64,000 nucleotides of DNA. It comes from Microlunatus sp. Gsoil 973 (GTDB taxonomy: Bacteria; Actinomycetota; Actinomycetes; Propionibacteriales; Propionibacteriaceae). The stretch is taken from assembly GCF_009707365.1 (NCBI RefSeq), contig NZ_CP046122.1, positions 3,472,001 through 3,536,000 of the forward strand. Direction: 5' to 3'. Below the pieces are notes generated by a model. It did no database searches. It was not told where the DNA came from and was given only the letters and a program-made list of their open reading frames with translations. The position numbers and the translations under genes were made by a program. Positions 35,088 to 44,682 of this stretch are shown here, in pieces (position 1 is the stretch's first letter; the number at the start of each line of letters is the position of its first letter).

Positions 35088-35135
35088 TTGTCAGATCCGT
35101 TGTCAGATCCGTTGTCAGATCCGTTGTCAGACCCG
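35088..35135 (+). repeat. 12-bp tandem repeat, four copies, upstream of the MATE gene
   Basis: TTGTCAGATCCG occurs three times, then once with one change (TTGTCAGACCCG). If translation began at TTG 35088 it would code for Ser-Asp-Pro-Leu repeats joined to the MATE protein. I think it is leader DNA, because no ribosome site precedes that TTG. Confidence 0.85.
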
Positions 35136-35153
35136 CCAGACACTGGTGAGGCC

Positions 35154-36479
35154 ATGACCCCACCCGTTCCAGCCAGGTCGGCGCGCTCGATCGATCGCGA
35201 GATCTTCGCGCTCGCCGTGCCGGCCTTCGCGACACTGGTCTCCGAACCGGCACTGCTGCTGGCCGATTCAGCGATCATCGGTCACCTCGGCACCACCCAG
35301 CTCGCGGGACTTGGCATCGCCGGCAACCTGCTCGGCATTCTCACCGGCCTGAGCATCTTCCTCGCCTACGGCACGACCGGCACCGTTGCCCGCCGGCTCG
35401 GCGCCGGTGATCTTCGCTCGGCGCTGGCCGGCGGGATCGATGGGATGGCACTGGCGGTGTTGCTCGGCGCGGCGCTCGGCGCAGTCCTGCAACTGCTGCT
35501 GCCGTACGTGATCAGCTGGTACGGCGCCGGGCCGGAGGTCAGCGCCGCCGCGACCAGCTACCTGCGGGTCGCCGCCTGGGGCCTGCCCTCGGTGCTGGTG
35601 ATGCTCGCGGCGACCGGGGTCCTCCGTGGGCTGCAGGACACCAGGACGCCGTTGATCATCGCGGTCACCTGCAACCTGCTCAACATCGTTCTCAACATCA
35701 CCTTCGTCTACGGGCTGCATTTCGGCATCGCCGGGTCAGCCACCGGCAGCCTGATCGCCCAGACGGCCAGCGCAGCCGTGCTGTCGGCGGTGGTGATCCG
35801 CGGCGCGCGGCGCAACCACGTGCACATCAGTTTCCATCCTCGCGGTGTACTGGCCGCTGCCCGCTCCGGCGTCTGGCTGGTGCTGCGGACCGCGACCCTG
35901 CAACTGGGCATCACCATCACCACTGCCGTTGCCGCGGGGCTCGGTGCCGTCGGACTGGCCACCCACCAGGTGACCAACAGCCTGTGGACCTTCCTCACCT
36001 TCGCCTTGGACGCGATCGCCATCGCCGCCCAGGCGGTCATCGGTCGCTATCTCGGCGCCGGTGATCGTCCGATGGTCCGCAGGCTGACCAACCGGATGAT
36101 CGGCTGGGGCCTGGTGAGCGGAGTCGCATTCGGGCTGATCATGGCGGTCGCCCGGCCACTCTACGATCAACTCTTCTCCCCCGATCCCGCGGTGCAGTCG
36201 CTGCTGTCCCAGGTCCTGCTGGTGGTTGCCGCGATCGCGCCGTTCGCCGGGGTGGTCTTCGTTCTGGACGGCGTGCTGATCGGCGCCGGCGACGGCCGGT
36301 ATCTTGCGTTGGCCGGGCTGATCGCGGTCTCCTGCTTCCTGCCGCTCGCGCTGACCGTCCGCAGTCTCGACGCCGGACTGGTCTGGCTCTGGGTGGCGTA
36401 TGGCGGTTACATCCTGGCGCGGCTGGCGACCCTCCTGGCGCGTTCCCGCGGGACCGGTTGGATGCGTACCGGAATGTGA
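35154..36479 (+). CDS. MATE-family efflux transporter (DinF-like)
   Basis: The 441-residue membrane protein has twelve predicted helices in two homologous halves. The opening IDREIFALAVPAFATLVSEPALLLADSAIIGHLGTTQLAGLGIA is the classic DinF start, and LRGLQDTRTPLIIA occurs at the end of helix 5. It exports cationic drugs or metabolites with Na+ or H+. ATG 35154 is chosen over TTG 35088, which would add a low-complexity SDPL extension. It probably stands alone. Confidence 0.9.
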   Translation: MTPPVPARSARSIDREIFALAVPAFATLVSEPALLLADSAIIGHLGTTQLAGLGIAGNLLGILTGLSIFLAYGTTGTVARRLGAGDLRSALAGGIDGMALAVLLGAALGAVLQLLLPYVISWYGAGPEVSAAATSYLRVAAWGLPSVLVMLAATGVLRGLQDTRTPLIIAVTCNLLNIVLNITFVYGLHFGIAGSATGSLIAQTASAAVLSAVVIRGARRNHVHISFHPRGVLAAARSGVWLVLRTATLQLGITITTAVAAGLGAVGLATHQVTNSLWTFLTFALDAIAIAAQAVIGRYLGAGDRPMVRRLTNRMIGWGLVSGVAFGLIMAVARPLYDQLFSPDPAVQSLLSQVLLVVAAIAPFAGVVFVLDGVLIGAGDGRYLALAGLIAVSCFLPLALTVRSLDAGLVWLWVAYGGYILARLATLLARSRGTGWMRTGM

Positions 36480-36557
36480 CGCGAATTCGCCTGGGCGTCG
36501 AAACCTCCGCTAGCGTGCTGGGGATTTGTGACCACGACGCCCGCCGAGGGAGAGCAG

Positions 36558-38831
36558 ATGAAGCAGCGGTGGACCGCGGTCGCCCTCGCCGGCAGTCTGA
36601 TGACTGTCGCGCTCGGGCTGTCTGCAACCCCGGCGGCACATGCCGAACAGCCGAAACCGGTGACGGTCTCGGCCGATGCCCAGGCCAGGGCCATCGCCTA
36701 CTGGACCCCGGAACGGATGCGCCAGGCGAAGAACGTCTCGGTCACCCGCGCCGCCGGGCAACACACGACAGCCGGCCCGGTCGAGGTCGGCAGGCAACGG
36801 GTGATCCGGGCAACGAGTGCAAGCAGCCAGTCCGCCGAGACGAGCCGGACCAAGCTGGGCGGCCGATGGACCAAGGGCGGCAAGGTCGTGCGGACCACCG
36901 GCAAGGTGTTCTTCACCATCCCGCGTGGCGAGCCCGGTGCACACAACTACGTCTGCTCCGGAGCGGTCGCCCCGGCGAACAACAAGTCGATCATCATCAC
37001 CGCCGGTCACTGCGTCAACGACGCGAACGAGCACGCTGACGCCGGCGACGGCAGACCCGGCAAGTACGTGACGAACTTCGTCTTCGTCCCGGGCTACAAC
37101 GGAGCCAGGTCCGGCCGGGCACAGACGCCGTACGGAAAGTACGCGGCGACGAGTCTGTTGGCCGGCCCCAGGTGGATCCGCGGCGCAGACTTCAACTACG
37201 ACGTCGGCTTCGCCACCGTCGGCGGCCAGTTCGGCGGTCCGGACACAGGCGCCCTGGTCGGCAACGCCCAGGGCAGCCAGGGACTCGGCTTCAATCTCCC
37301 CCGCCACCGATATGTGGAGAACTTCGGCTATCCGGCCACCAAGCCCTACAACGGCAACGTGCTGGACTACTCCGCGGGCCCGGCGCTGAACGCGGACGCC
37401 AACGGCTCGAGGAAGGGCAACTCCGCCAAGAAGGACGACCCGCTCGGCAGCAACGATCAGGTCGTACGGAGCAACCTCACCGGAGGTTCGTCGGGCGGAC
37501 CCTGGTTCTACAACTTCAAGGAAGCTACCGGCACCGGCACCCAGATCTCGGTCAACTCCTTCAGCTACTCCGAGCTGACCAAGACGCAGCGACGGGTCTA
37601 CAAGATCCCGAAGTACAACATGTGGGGCCCCTACTTCGGCAGCGCGATCGAGAAGATGTTCGACTCGGTCCAGGGACGTGCACCGAAGGCGACACCGAAG
37701 ACGGCGACGACGCCGGAGGACACCGCGACCGCCATCACGCTGACCGGCACCAAATCGATCGCGGCTGATCCCCGGCCACTGACCTACAAGATCACTTCCC
37801 AGCCGGAGCACGGCAAGCTGACCCGCACGGGCAACATCGTCCGCTACACGCCCACGAAGAACTTCAACGGCTCGGACAAGTTCAGCTACGTCGCCAACAA
37901 CGGGGTGAACAACTCCGCTCCGGCAACCGTGACCGTGAAGGTCACGCCGGTCGAGGACGCACCGAAGGCCGCTGATGTCGCGGGGCACACCCGGGCCGGA
38001 AAGCCGCTGGATCTCACCCTGCAGGGCACCGACCCGGACAAGGGCGACAAGCTCAGCTATGCCGTGGCGTCCGCCCCGACCGACGGCGGCACGGTCACCA
38101 TCAAGGGCGACACCGCCGACTACACCCCGGCTGCCGGTTCCGGCGCGCAGTCAACGGAGAAGGTGACCTTCAGCTACACCGTCTCCGACGGACAGCGCAC
38201 CTCCCGACCGGCCATCGTCACGGTGACCGTAGCCCCGAACAGCGCACCGTTCGGTCGCAACGACAGCTACACCGTGGACGCCGGAAGGACGCTGGTCGTC
38301 GACGCGCCGGGCGTGCTGGCCAACGACACCGACGCCGACAAGGACCTGCTGTCGGCGACACTTGTTGGGCACGCTCCGCACGGGCTCACGTTCCGCTCCG
38401 ACGGCGGCTTCCGCTACGTCGCCCCGCTGGTCTACACCGACCGAACGGTCAGCTTCACCTACCGGGCGACCGACGGTCTCCGCGATGAGGCCCCGGTCGC
38501 CGCGCACCTGACCCGGAACGCCCCGGCCCGGGTGCCTCTCACCCATTCCGAGGACGTCACCGTGACGATCTCGGTCGCGGCTGCACACCGGCCGCACCAG
38601 GCGCAGCCGCCGGTCGCGACCGGGCCGAAGCCGTCCCGGCCAGACACCCCGCTCCCGACGTCCCCGGCCTCGGCCGGCCCATCGACGTCCGGGGAGCCGC
38701 CGTCCCAGGTGCCGAACGGACCGCTGGGCGACACCGGCTCACCATTCTCCCCGGCTGTCATCGGCATCGGTTTGCTGACCGTCGCCGCGGGCGCCGGAAC
38801 GCTGATCGCCGCAGCCCGCCGGCGGTCCTGA
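36558..38831 (+). CDS. Secreted cell-surface serine protease (V8/trypsin-like) with cadherin-like repeats
   Basis: Product of 757 residues from ATG 36558 (GGGAG upstream). A signal peptide ends ATPAAHA at about residue 29. The protease domain has the triad His in IITAGHCVND, Asp in FNYDVGFAT and Ser in GGSSGGPWF. It is followed by three cadherin-like/bacterial Ig repeats (ITSQPEHGKL, FSYVANNGVN, LANDTDADKDLL motifs), a Pro-rich spacer, then LGDTG, a hydrophobic helix and a basic tail RRRS. That end resembles a sortase signal with a non-standard second residue. It probably cleaves proteins at the cell surface. The substrate is unknown. Confidence 0.87.
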   Translation: MKQRWTAVALAGSLMTVALGLSATPAAHAEQPKPVTVSADAQARAIAYWTPERMRQAKNVSVTRAAGQHTTAGPVEVGRQRVIRATSASSQSAETSRTKLGGRWTKGGKVVRTTGKVFFTIPRGEPGAHNYVCSGAVAPANNKSIIITAGHCVNDANEHADAGDGRPGKYVTNFVFVPGYNGARSGRAQTPYGKYAATSLLAGPRWIRGADFNYDVGFATVGGQFGGPDTGALVGNAQGSQGLGFNLPRHRYVENFGYPATKPYNGNVLDYSAGPALNADANGSRKGNSAKKDDPLGSNDQVVRSNLTGGSSGGPWFYNFKEATGTGTQISVNSFSYSELTKTQRRVYKIPKYNMWGPYFGSAIEKMFDSVQGRAPKATPKTATTPEDTATAITLTGTKSIAADPRPLTYKITSQPEHGKLTRTGNIVRYTPTKNFNGSDKFSYVANNGVNNSAPATVTVKVTPVEDAPKAADVAGHTRAGKPLDLTLQGTDPDKGDKLSYAVASAPTDGGTVTIKGDTADYTPAAGSGAQSTEKVTFSYTVSDGQRTSRPAIVTVTVAPNSAPFGRNDSYTVDAGRTLVVDAPGVLANDTDADKDLLSATLVGHAPHGLTFRSDGGFRYVAPLVYTDRTVSFTYRATDGLRDEAPVAAHLTRNAPARVPLTHSEDVTVTISVAAAHRPHQAQPPVATGPKPSRPDTPLPTSPASAGPSTSGEPPSQVPNGPLGDTGSPFSPAVIGIGLLTVAAGAGTLIAAARRRS

Positions 38832-38872
38832 GCGCCGGTAGGCACCTCCGCAGCGGCACTGAGCCGGCTGAT

Positions 38873-38888
38873 CCGCGACGGGTCGCGG
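38873..38888. terminator. Short hairpin between convergent genes
   Basis: CCGCGAC (38873-38879) and GTCGCGG (38882-38888) are exact complements with a 2-base loop. It lies between the protease stop and the amidase stop. There is no T-run; it could act as a U-tract-less terminator for both genes. Confidence 0.4.
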
Positions 38889-38890
38889 CA

Positions 38891-40364
38891 TCACTCCTCG
38901 GCGATCTCCTCGAAAGGGTCCGGTACGGCCCCAGCGGTGTCGATGGTCGGTGCCTCCCGCAGGCCATGCGTGGTGTCGGTCAACGCCGCTTCGAGCAGCG
39001 CGGCACAACCGAGCAGTGCACCCTCCCGTCGGAACGGAGCGACAACCTGCAGTCCGATCGGCAGCCCGTCGGCGGTGAAGGCGGCCGGCAGCGACATCGC
39101 CGGGCAGGCCGTACCGGTGATCGCCGAAGGAATGCGCATCCACTCCAAGTAGTCCGCCATCCTCCTCCCATCGATCTGCCGGGGATAGCGGGTCCCGACC
39201 GGGAACGGCGGCACCTGGCAGGTCGGCGTCAGCAACAGGTCGTAGCGGGAGAAGAAGTCGACCATCGTCTGGTGGACGGCTCCGGCCTCCGCCAACACCC
39301 GCCCGATCTCGGGTCCGGCCAGCCGACGTCCCACCTCGACGTTCCAGACGGCATCGGGTTTGATCAACCCGGGATGCCGATCGACCAGCGGTCCGAGACT
39401 CTGCTCCAGTTGCATGGCCCGGATCACCGTGAAGTAGTCCAGCGCCGGGCCAAGATCAGGTGCGGCCTCCTCCACCTGCCAGCCGAGCTTGGCGGCAACG
39501 GTGGTGATCACCGGTTCCAGCGCTGCGGTGACGATCGGATCGACCGTGGCCAGGCCGCCCAGATCGGCTGACCAGGCAAGCCGCACCGGACGGTCGGACG
39601 GCATGACCGGCTCGGGCGCCGCGAGTCCCACCGACAGCGGGCTGCGATCGTCGCTGCCGGCGAGGACCGACAGCAGCAAGGCGACATCGGCGACCGTACG
39701 CCCCATCGGGCCCTTGACAGCAAGGGTTCCCCAAGGAAACGCCTCGGCCCCGGACGGCACCGTGCCCGGAGACGGTCGGAACGCCGTGATGTTGCAGAAG
39801 GAGGCCGGGTTGCGCAGCGAACCGCCGGTGTCGCTGCCATCGGCGATCGGCAGCAGCCGCGCGGCGAGCGCTGCTCCGGCCCCGCCACTGCTGCCCCCGG
39901 CCGTCCGGGACAGGTCCCACGGGTTGCGGGTGACGCCGTAGACCGGGTTGAAGGAGTGGGACCCCAGGCCGAACTCCGGCACATTGGTCTTGCCCACCGC
40001 GATCGCGCCGGCCGCCGCCATCCGCTGCACGATCAGGTCATCAGTGTCGGCGATCCGTTCGGCGAACAGGGGACTGCCCTGGGTGAACCGGAACCCCTTG
40101 GCGGGCACAAGATCCTTGTGCGCGGTGGGCAGCCCGTAGAGCGGATCGTTGCGCCGCAGTTCATGATCACGATCCAGCGCCGCGGCGGGTGGCCAGCGCC
40201 CGGTCGGGCTGCGGGTCGACGATCGCGTTCAGGTACGGATTGAGCCGATCGATCCGTTCCAGGTGCGCCCGCATCACCTCGGTCACCGAAACCCGCCGCG
40301 ATCGCATCAGACCGACCAGGTCGACGGCCGTGCACAGTACGAGATCTCCGCTGTCGACGCTCAC
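38891..40364 (-). pseudogene. Amidase signature-family enzyme (GatA-like), frameshifted near its N-terminus
   Basis: The true start is GTG 40364 (GAGGAG eight bases upstream): residues VDSGDLVLCTAVDLVGLMRSRRVSVTEVMRAHLERI are a normal amidase N-terminus. Frame is lost at about 40178-40192 in a GCCGCGGCG run. The other frame continues ALDRDHELRRNDPLYGLPTAHKDL and holds the rest, with the catalytic Ser-cisSer-Lys elements VGKTN, GGSSGGAGAALAA and DGSDTGGSLR. The final stop is at 38891. One inserted or missing base would give about 490 residues. No gatB or gatC is nearby, so it is a stand-alone amidase. Confidence 0.82.
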
Positions 40365-40437
40365 TCCAGCAACTCCTCACTCGGCGCGGCCATCACCGGA
40401 GCAGATTCTGCCAACTCCGCCGACGCGTGATTCAATC

Positions 40438-41331
40438 GTGGTCGTGACCGAAGCCGTCCTGGTGATCATCGACCCGGCGACCAAGCAACCCCAGGGTGCG
40501 TCCCCCGGCGACCGTCTGCGGCTAGCCGACCCGGCCGAACCACAGATCAGGGTCACCGATCTCGGCATCACGCGCGGCGACGGCATCTTCGAGACGTTCG
40601 GCGTCTTCGACGGCGAGATCCAGGCGATGCAGCCGCACCTGGCGCGTCTGGCCCGGTCGGCGCGAATGCTCGACCTGCCCGAACTTGATCTTGAGGTGAT
40701 CGAGGAGGGCGTCCGGCTGGCGGTGCGCGAGCACGAATCGGTGCCGCAACTGTCGGTGAAGTTGGTCGTCACCCGGGGCATCGAAGGGATCGAGGACCCC
40801 ACCGCCTGGGCGCTGGCCTTCGTCGGCGAGGACTACTCCGGACGCCAGCACAACGGGCTGAAGGTCGTCACGCTGGACCGCGGCTATCGGCACGATGTCG
40901 CCCAGACCTCACCATGGCTGCTGCAAGGGGCGAAAACCCTCTCCTACGCGCTCAACAAAGCGGTGATCCGCGAGGCCAAACGCCGAGGCGCCGATGAGGT
41001 GATCTTCATCAGCTCCGACGGCTACGTCCTTGAGGGTCCGAACTCGACGGTGATCATGCGGGTCGACCAGTCGTTCGTCACGCCGCGTACCGATCAGGGA
41101 ATCCTCGAGGGGACGACCCAACACGCGCTGTTCGGGATCGTGGAGTCCCTCGGCTACCGGTCGGAGTATCGGTACGTGATGAAGGACGAGCTCGACCGCG
41201 CCGACGGCGTGTGGCTGGTCTCCAGCGGGCAACAGCTGTCTCCGGTCGTCGAGCTGGACGGACGCCCACTGGTCCGGGACATCGAACTCGACCAAGCGCT
41301 GTTGAAGCGCCTGATGGCGCGGACCGACTGA
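40438..41331 (+). CDS. pabC: Aminodeoxychorismate lyase / class IV aminotransferase
   Basis: This PLP enzyme either converts aminodeoxychorismate to p-aminobenzoate for folate or acts as a branched-chain/D-amino-acid aminotransferase. Product of up to 297 residues from GTG 40438 (GTG 40444 is also possible; neither has a clear ribosome site). The PLP lysine is K166 in LLQGAKTLSYALNK, and VLEGPNSTVIM with its Glu follows. The early RGDGIFETFGV is typical of the lyase-like branch. A lone copy, with trpG 9 kb away, makes the pabC assignment reasonable but not proven. Confidence 0.8.
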   Translation: MVVTEAVLVIIDPATKQPQGASPGDRLRLADPAEPQIRVTDLGITRGDGIFETFGVFDGEIQAMQPHLARLARSARMLDLPELDLEVIEEGVRLAVREHESVPQLSVKLVVTRGIEGIEDPTAWALAFVGEDYSGRQHNGLKVVTLDRGYRHDVAQTSPWLLQGAKTLSYALNKAVIREAKRRGADEVIFISSDGYVLEGPNSTVIMRVDQSFVTPRTDQGILEGTTQHALFGIVESLGYRSEYRYVMKDELDRADGVWLVSSGQQLSPVVELDGRPLVRDIELDQALLKRLMARTD

Positions 41332-41371
41332 CCGTTCTGGCGGGGCTCGCGTCGCGTTGAGCTGCGGCCGG

Positions 41372-41410
41372 CACGTCTGGCCCGCGCACGTCTGGCCCGC
41401 GCAGGTCTGG
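41372..41410. repeat. 15-bp tandem repeat, 2.6 copies
   Basis: CACGTCTGGCCCGCG occurs at 41372-41386 and 41387-41401, followed by a partial CAGGTCTGG. It lies 40 bp after the pabC stop, in the 249-bp gap before the ABC exporter. No function is evident. Confidence 0.8.
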
Positions 41411-41443
41411 ACTTGGGCGAATGCCTCTGGCAGAAAAAAGGGA

Positions 41444-41469
41444 TGTGGCGACACCCCCGCGTCGCCACA
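41444..41469 (-). terminator. Hairpin upstream of the ABC exporter, with a T-run on the minus strand
   Basis: TGTGGCGAC (41444-41452) and GTCGCCACA (41461-41469) are exact complements with an 8-base loop. Just left of it the plus strand has AAAAAA, so on the minus strand the hairpin is followed by TTTTTT, the form of an intrinsic terminator. No gene is known to be transcribed leftward here; it may block antisense entry into pabC or shape the leader of the ABC operon. Confidence 0.5.
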
Positions 41470-41580
41470 CCTGAGCAGATCCCAACCCTCGCCGGGTTTG
41501 CCCTTTGTCGAACTCTACTGTGACCGAACAGACACTTCGGTATCTTCACAAAGTTGTAAAAAGTACTAACGTTGCGATAC

Positions 41581-42489
41581 GTGACTAGTGACTTCGTCAT
41601 CGACGTCAACGGCCTGGTCAAGACGTTCGGCAGCGTCCGGGCGCTCAACGGCCTCGACCTCGGTGTCGCACCCGGTGAGGTGCACGGCTTCCTCGGCCCC
41701 AACGGGGCAGGAAAGTCCACCACGATCCGCGTCCTGCTCGGACTGCTCCGGCACAACGGCGGATCTGCGACGGTCTTCGGTCTCGATCCCTGGCACGACG
41801 CGGTGCAGATCCACCGCCGGCTCGCCTATGTTCCCGGGGACGTGTCGATCTGGCCCAACCTGAGTGGCGGCGAGACCATCGACCTGTTGATCAGGATGCG
41901 CGGGGCCGATCCGAAACTGTCCCGGCGCGCTGAACTGATCGAGCGATTCGATCTTGATCCGACGAAGAAGGGCCGGGCCTACTCCAAGGGCAACCGGCAG
42001 AAGGTCGCGCTGATCGCCGCGTTCGCCACCGACCCGGATCTGCTGGTTCTCGACGAGCCGACCTCGGGGCTCGATCCGTTGATGGAGCAGGTCTTCAACG
42101 ACTGCCTCGGCGAACACAAGGCACGCGGCGCAACCGTCCTGCTGTCCAGCCACATCCTCAGCGAGGTGGAGCGGCTGGCAGACCGGGTGACGATCATTCG
42201 TGAGGGCAGGGCTGTGGAGTCCGGGACCCTGGATTCGCTGCGCCGGCTCCGCCGGTCCAAGATCATCGCGGTCGTCGACGGGCGGGTTCCCGATCTGTCG
42301 GGACCCGGCGTCCATGATCTTCTCGTGGACGGGCAGTCGGTGAGTTGCACCGTCGAACCCGAGGCGCTGCCCGGCGTCCTTGCCGCCCTGACCGCAGCCG
42401 GTGTCCAGTCCCTGACATCGACTCCGCCGAGCCTGGAGGAGTTGTTCCTCGACGCCTACCGGCAGCAACCCGTGAAGGTCGGCGCATGA
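41581..42489 (+). CDS. ABC transporter ATP-binding protein (drug/antibiotic exporter type)
   Basis: About 302 residues from GTG 41581 (TTG 41572 would add three). Walker A is GPNGAGKST, the Q-loop region leads to [11 protein letters not shown] as the signature, Walker B is [12 protein letters not shown], and the switch histidine is in [11 protein letters not shown]-terminal extension of about 80 residues matches polyketide-antibiotic exporter ATPases (DrrA/TylC-like). It is preceded by an unusually AT-rich promoter region (41520-41572). It is coupled to the permease by ATGA overlap. Confidence 0.92.
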   Translation: MTSDFVIDVNGLVKTFGSVRALNGLDLGVAPGEVHGFLGPNGAGKSTTIRVLLGLLRHNGGSATVFGLDPWHDAVQIHRRLAYVPGDVSIWPNLSGGETIDLLIRMRGADPKLSRRAELIERFDLDPTKKGRAYSKGNRQKVALIAAFATDPDLLVLDEPTSGLDPLMEQVFNDCLGEHKARGATVLLSSHILSEVERLADRVTIIREGRAVESGTLDSLRRLRRSKIIAVVDGRVPDLSGPGVHDLLVDGQSVSCTVEPEALPGVLAALTAAGVQSLTSTPPSLEELFLDAYRQQPVKVGA

Positions 42490-44072
42490 GCACCTACGTC
42501 GGCACGGGGATCCTGACTCGGCAGGCGCTGCGGCGCGATCGAGTGATCGCGCCGATCTGGGTCGCCATCCTGGCGATCCTGGTGTACGCCTCCGCCGCCG
42601 CCACCCCGACGCTGTACACCACCGCCGCGGAGCGGGTCCGCGCCGCCGAAGCGATCAACGGCAATCCGGCGGTCGTGGCGCTCTACGGGCCCATTCTCGA
42701 AGTACGCAGCATCGGTGAGCTGTCCATGACCAAGATGACCGTGCTGTACACGGTCTTCGCCGCAATCCTGATCGTCATCTTGGTCCGTCGGCACACCCGC
42801 GTCGAGGAGGAGAGCGGTCGGCTGGAACTCGTTGCCGGCACGGCGATCGGCCGGAACGCCCCGATGTTCTCGGCCGTCGCGGAATCGACCGCCCTCAGCG
42901 TGATCATGGGGGTGTTCGCTGCGCTCGCCTCGATCGGCGGCGGGCTCGGTGTGTCCGGCTCGGTCGCCTTCGGCGTGACCTGGACCGGCATCGGGCTGAT
43001 CACCACCGGTCTCACTCTGGTGGCCTGCCAGCTCTCGGCCAGCGCGCGGACCTGCGCCGCCATGGTGGCCGCGGCGCTCGCCGTGCTCTACGTGCTGCGG
43101 GCTGTCGGCGACATCTCGGCGGAATGGCTGTCCTGGATCTCACCGTTCGGTTGGAACACCCGCTTCCGGGCCTGGGGTGAGCCGCGCTGGTGGATGACCG
43201 GCCTGTACGTCGGATCGGCAGTGATGATGATCGCTGCCGCCCAGCTGCTGCGTTCCCGCCGTGATCTTGGTTCCGGGATCCTCGCCGCACGACCGGGGCG
43301 CGCGACCGGTTCCCGGCGGTTGTCCGACGCGATCTCGTTGTCGTTCCGGGTGCACCGGGGCTCACTGATCATCTGGTCGGTGGCGATGGCTGCGTTGGGC
43401 ATCGTCTTCGGAGCGATCGCCCCAGGTGTCAGCGGACTTCTGGACACAGCCAATGCCCAGGAGATCATCAGCCGCCTCGGTGGTCCGGGAGGGATGGCTG
43501 ATGCGCTGGTCGCGGCCGTCCTGTCACTGACCGGGATCGCCGTTGTCTGCTTCGCCATGTCGGTCATCGGTCATGCCGGCGGGGACGAAGGCGACGGCCG
43601 GACGGAGGCCGTACTGGCCACGGCGACATCGCGATCACGATGGTTCGCCGCGACGAGCGTGGTCGCCTTCGGCGGTGTCCTGTGGCTGCTGCTGGTGACC
43701 GGGATCTTCCTGTGGATCGGTTACGGAGCAGTCGGAGCACCGGCAGACTCGCACACGAACATGATCGTCCCGGCCGCCCTGGTCTGGGTCGCACCCGCCT
43801 GGCTGGTGGTCGCGCTCGCCGCGGCCCTGTTCGCCGTACGGCGGAGTTGGACGGCGATCGGCTGGATCCTGCCTGCCGCCTGTCTGGTGATCAGCATGGT
43901 GGGCCCGCTGCTGGATCTGCCCGACTGGTTCGTGAAGATCTCGCCGTACGCCCATGTGCCGCTGCTGCCGGGCGCGGAGATGGACTGGTCTCCCCTGCTG
44001 GTGATGACCGGGATCGCGATCCTCGTCACGGCTCTCGGCTGGTGGCGATTCAGCAGAAGGGACATCGGCTGA
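42486..44072 (+). CDS. ABC transporter permease (12-helix exporter)
   Basis: The 528-residue integral membrane protein has about twelve helices in two homologous six-helix halves, rather than the six of a typical ABC-2 subunit. The second half begins [27 protein letters not shown], echoing the first. It includes the family feature [15 protein letters not shown] before the central loop. It forms the export channel with the preceding ATPase. The substrate may be an antibiotic-like or lipid-like compound. A GbsR/MarR-type regulator follows after 91 bp. Confidence 0.9.
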   Translation: MSTYVGTGILTRQALRRDRVIAPIWVAILAILVYASAAATPTLYTTAAERVRAAEAINGNPAVVALYGPILEVRSIGELSMTKMTVLYTVFAAILIVILVRRHTRVEEESGRLELVAGTAIGRNAPMFSAVAESTALSVIMGVFAALASIGGGLGVSGSVAFGVTWTGIGLITTGLTLVACQLSASARTCAAMVAAALAVLYVLRAVGDISAEWLSWISPFGWNTRFRAWGEPRWWMTGLYVGSAVMMIAAAQLLRSRRDLGSGILAARPGRATGSRRLSDAISLSFRVHRGSLIIWSVAMAALGIVFGAIAPGVSGLLDTANAQEIISRLGGPGGMADALVAAVLSLTGIAVVCFAMSVIGHAGGDEGDGRTEAVLATATSRSRWFAATSVVAFGGVLWLLLVTGIFLWIGYGAVGAPADSHTNMIVPAALVWVAPAWLVVALAAALFAVRRSWTAIGWILPAACLVISMVGPLLDLPDWFVKISPYAHVPLLPGAEMDWSPLLVMTGIAILVTALGWWRFSRRDIG

Positions 44073-44163
44073 TGCAACGGCTCGGAGCGCGTGCTGTGCT
44101 TTCGGTGGCGCCCGCCGTCTTCGTCCCGGCGTCAGAACCCCCGCCGACTAGGATGCCCGTGCC

Positions 44164-44682
44164 ATGAGTTCCACCGACCCGTCAGCCACCACACCCGCCA
44201 CTCGCGACGAGCGGCGGGTGTCGCGGTGGATCGAGGAGTTCGCCGGGTTCATGGTGCTGTCCGGTATCCCGCGGATGCCGGCCCGGGTGATGGTCTGCCT
44301 GATGGCCGACGACCGTGGAGAACTGACCTCGGCCGAGCTGTCCGAACGGCTCAAGATCAGTCCCGCCGCGGTGTCCGGTGCGATCCGCTACCTGACCACG
44401 GTGCACATGGTCCGCCGAACCCGCCAGCCCGGATCCCGCAGGGAGATCTACAAAGTGGACCGCGACGTCATCTACCAGGCCTCCGTCGGCCAACTCCCGT
44501 TGATGACGCGTTGGGAGGAGATGCTCCGGGACGGAATCAAGACCCTTGGGGCCGAGACCGAGTCCGGTCGGCGGCTGGCCGAGAGTGCCGAGTTCATCCA
44601 CTTCATCACCGAGGAGCTCGACGGGTTGCTCGAGCGCTGGGACGCCCATCGCTCCCGGCAGAGCCCGACACACCGGTCGTGA
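44164..44682 (+). CDS. GbsR/MarR-family winged-helix regulator
   Basis: The 172-residue transcription factor begins with an N-terminal helix (RWIEEFAGFMVLSGIPRMPARVMVCLMADDRGELTSAELSERLKISPAAVSGAIRYLTTVHMVRRTRQPG), matching GbsR-like proteins. The recognition helix lies in ISPAAVSGAIRYL. Such regulators often sit behind an ABC exporter and repress it, so 41581-44072 is the probable target. Its last 77 bases overlap, tail to tail, the sulfatase gene on the other strand. Confidence 0.88.
   Translation: MSSTDPSATTPATRDERRVSRWIEEFAGFMVLSGIPRMPARVMVCLMADDRGELTSAELSERLKISPAAVSGAIRYLTTVHMVRRTRQPGSRREIYKVDRDVIYQASVGQLPLMTRWEEMLRDGIKTLGAETESGRRLAESAEFIHFITEELDGLLERWDAHRSRQSPTHRS

Noticed and set aside
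41520-41572. A defined sigma-70 promoter before the ABC exporter
   Set aside because: The area is AT-rich, but no -35/-10 pair with 16-18 bp spacing is convincing, so I give no promoter call.
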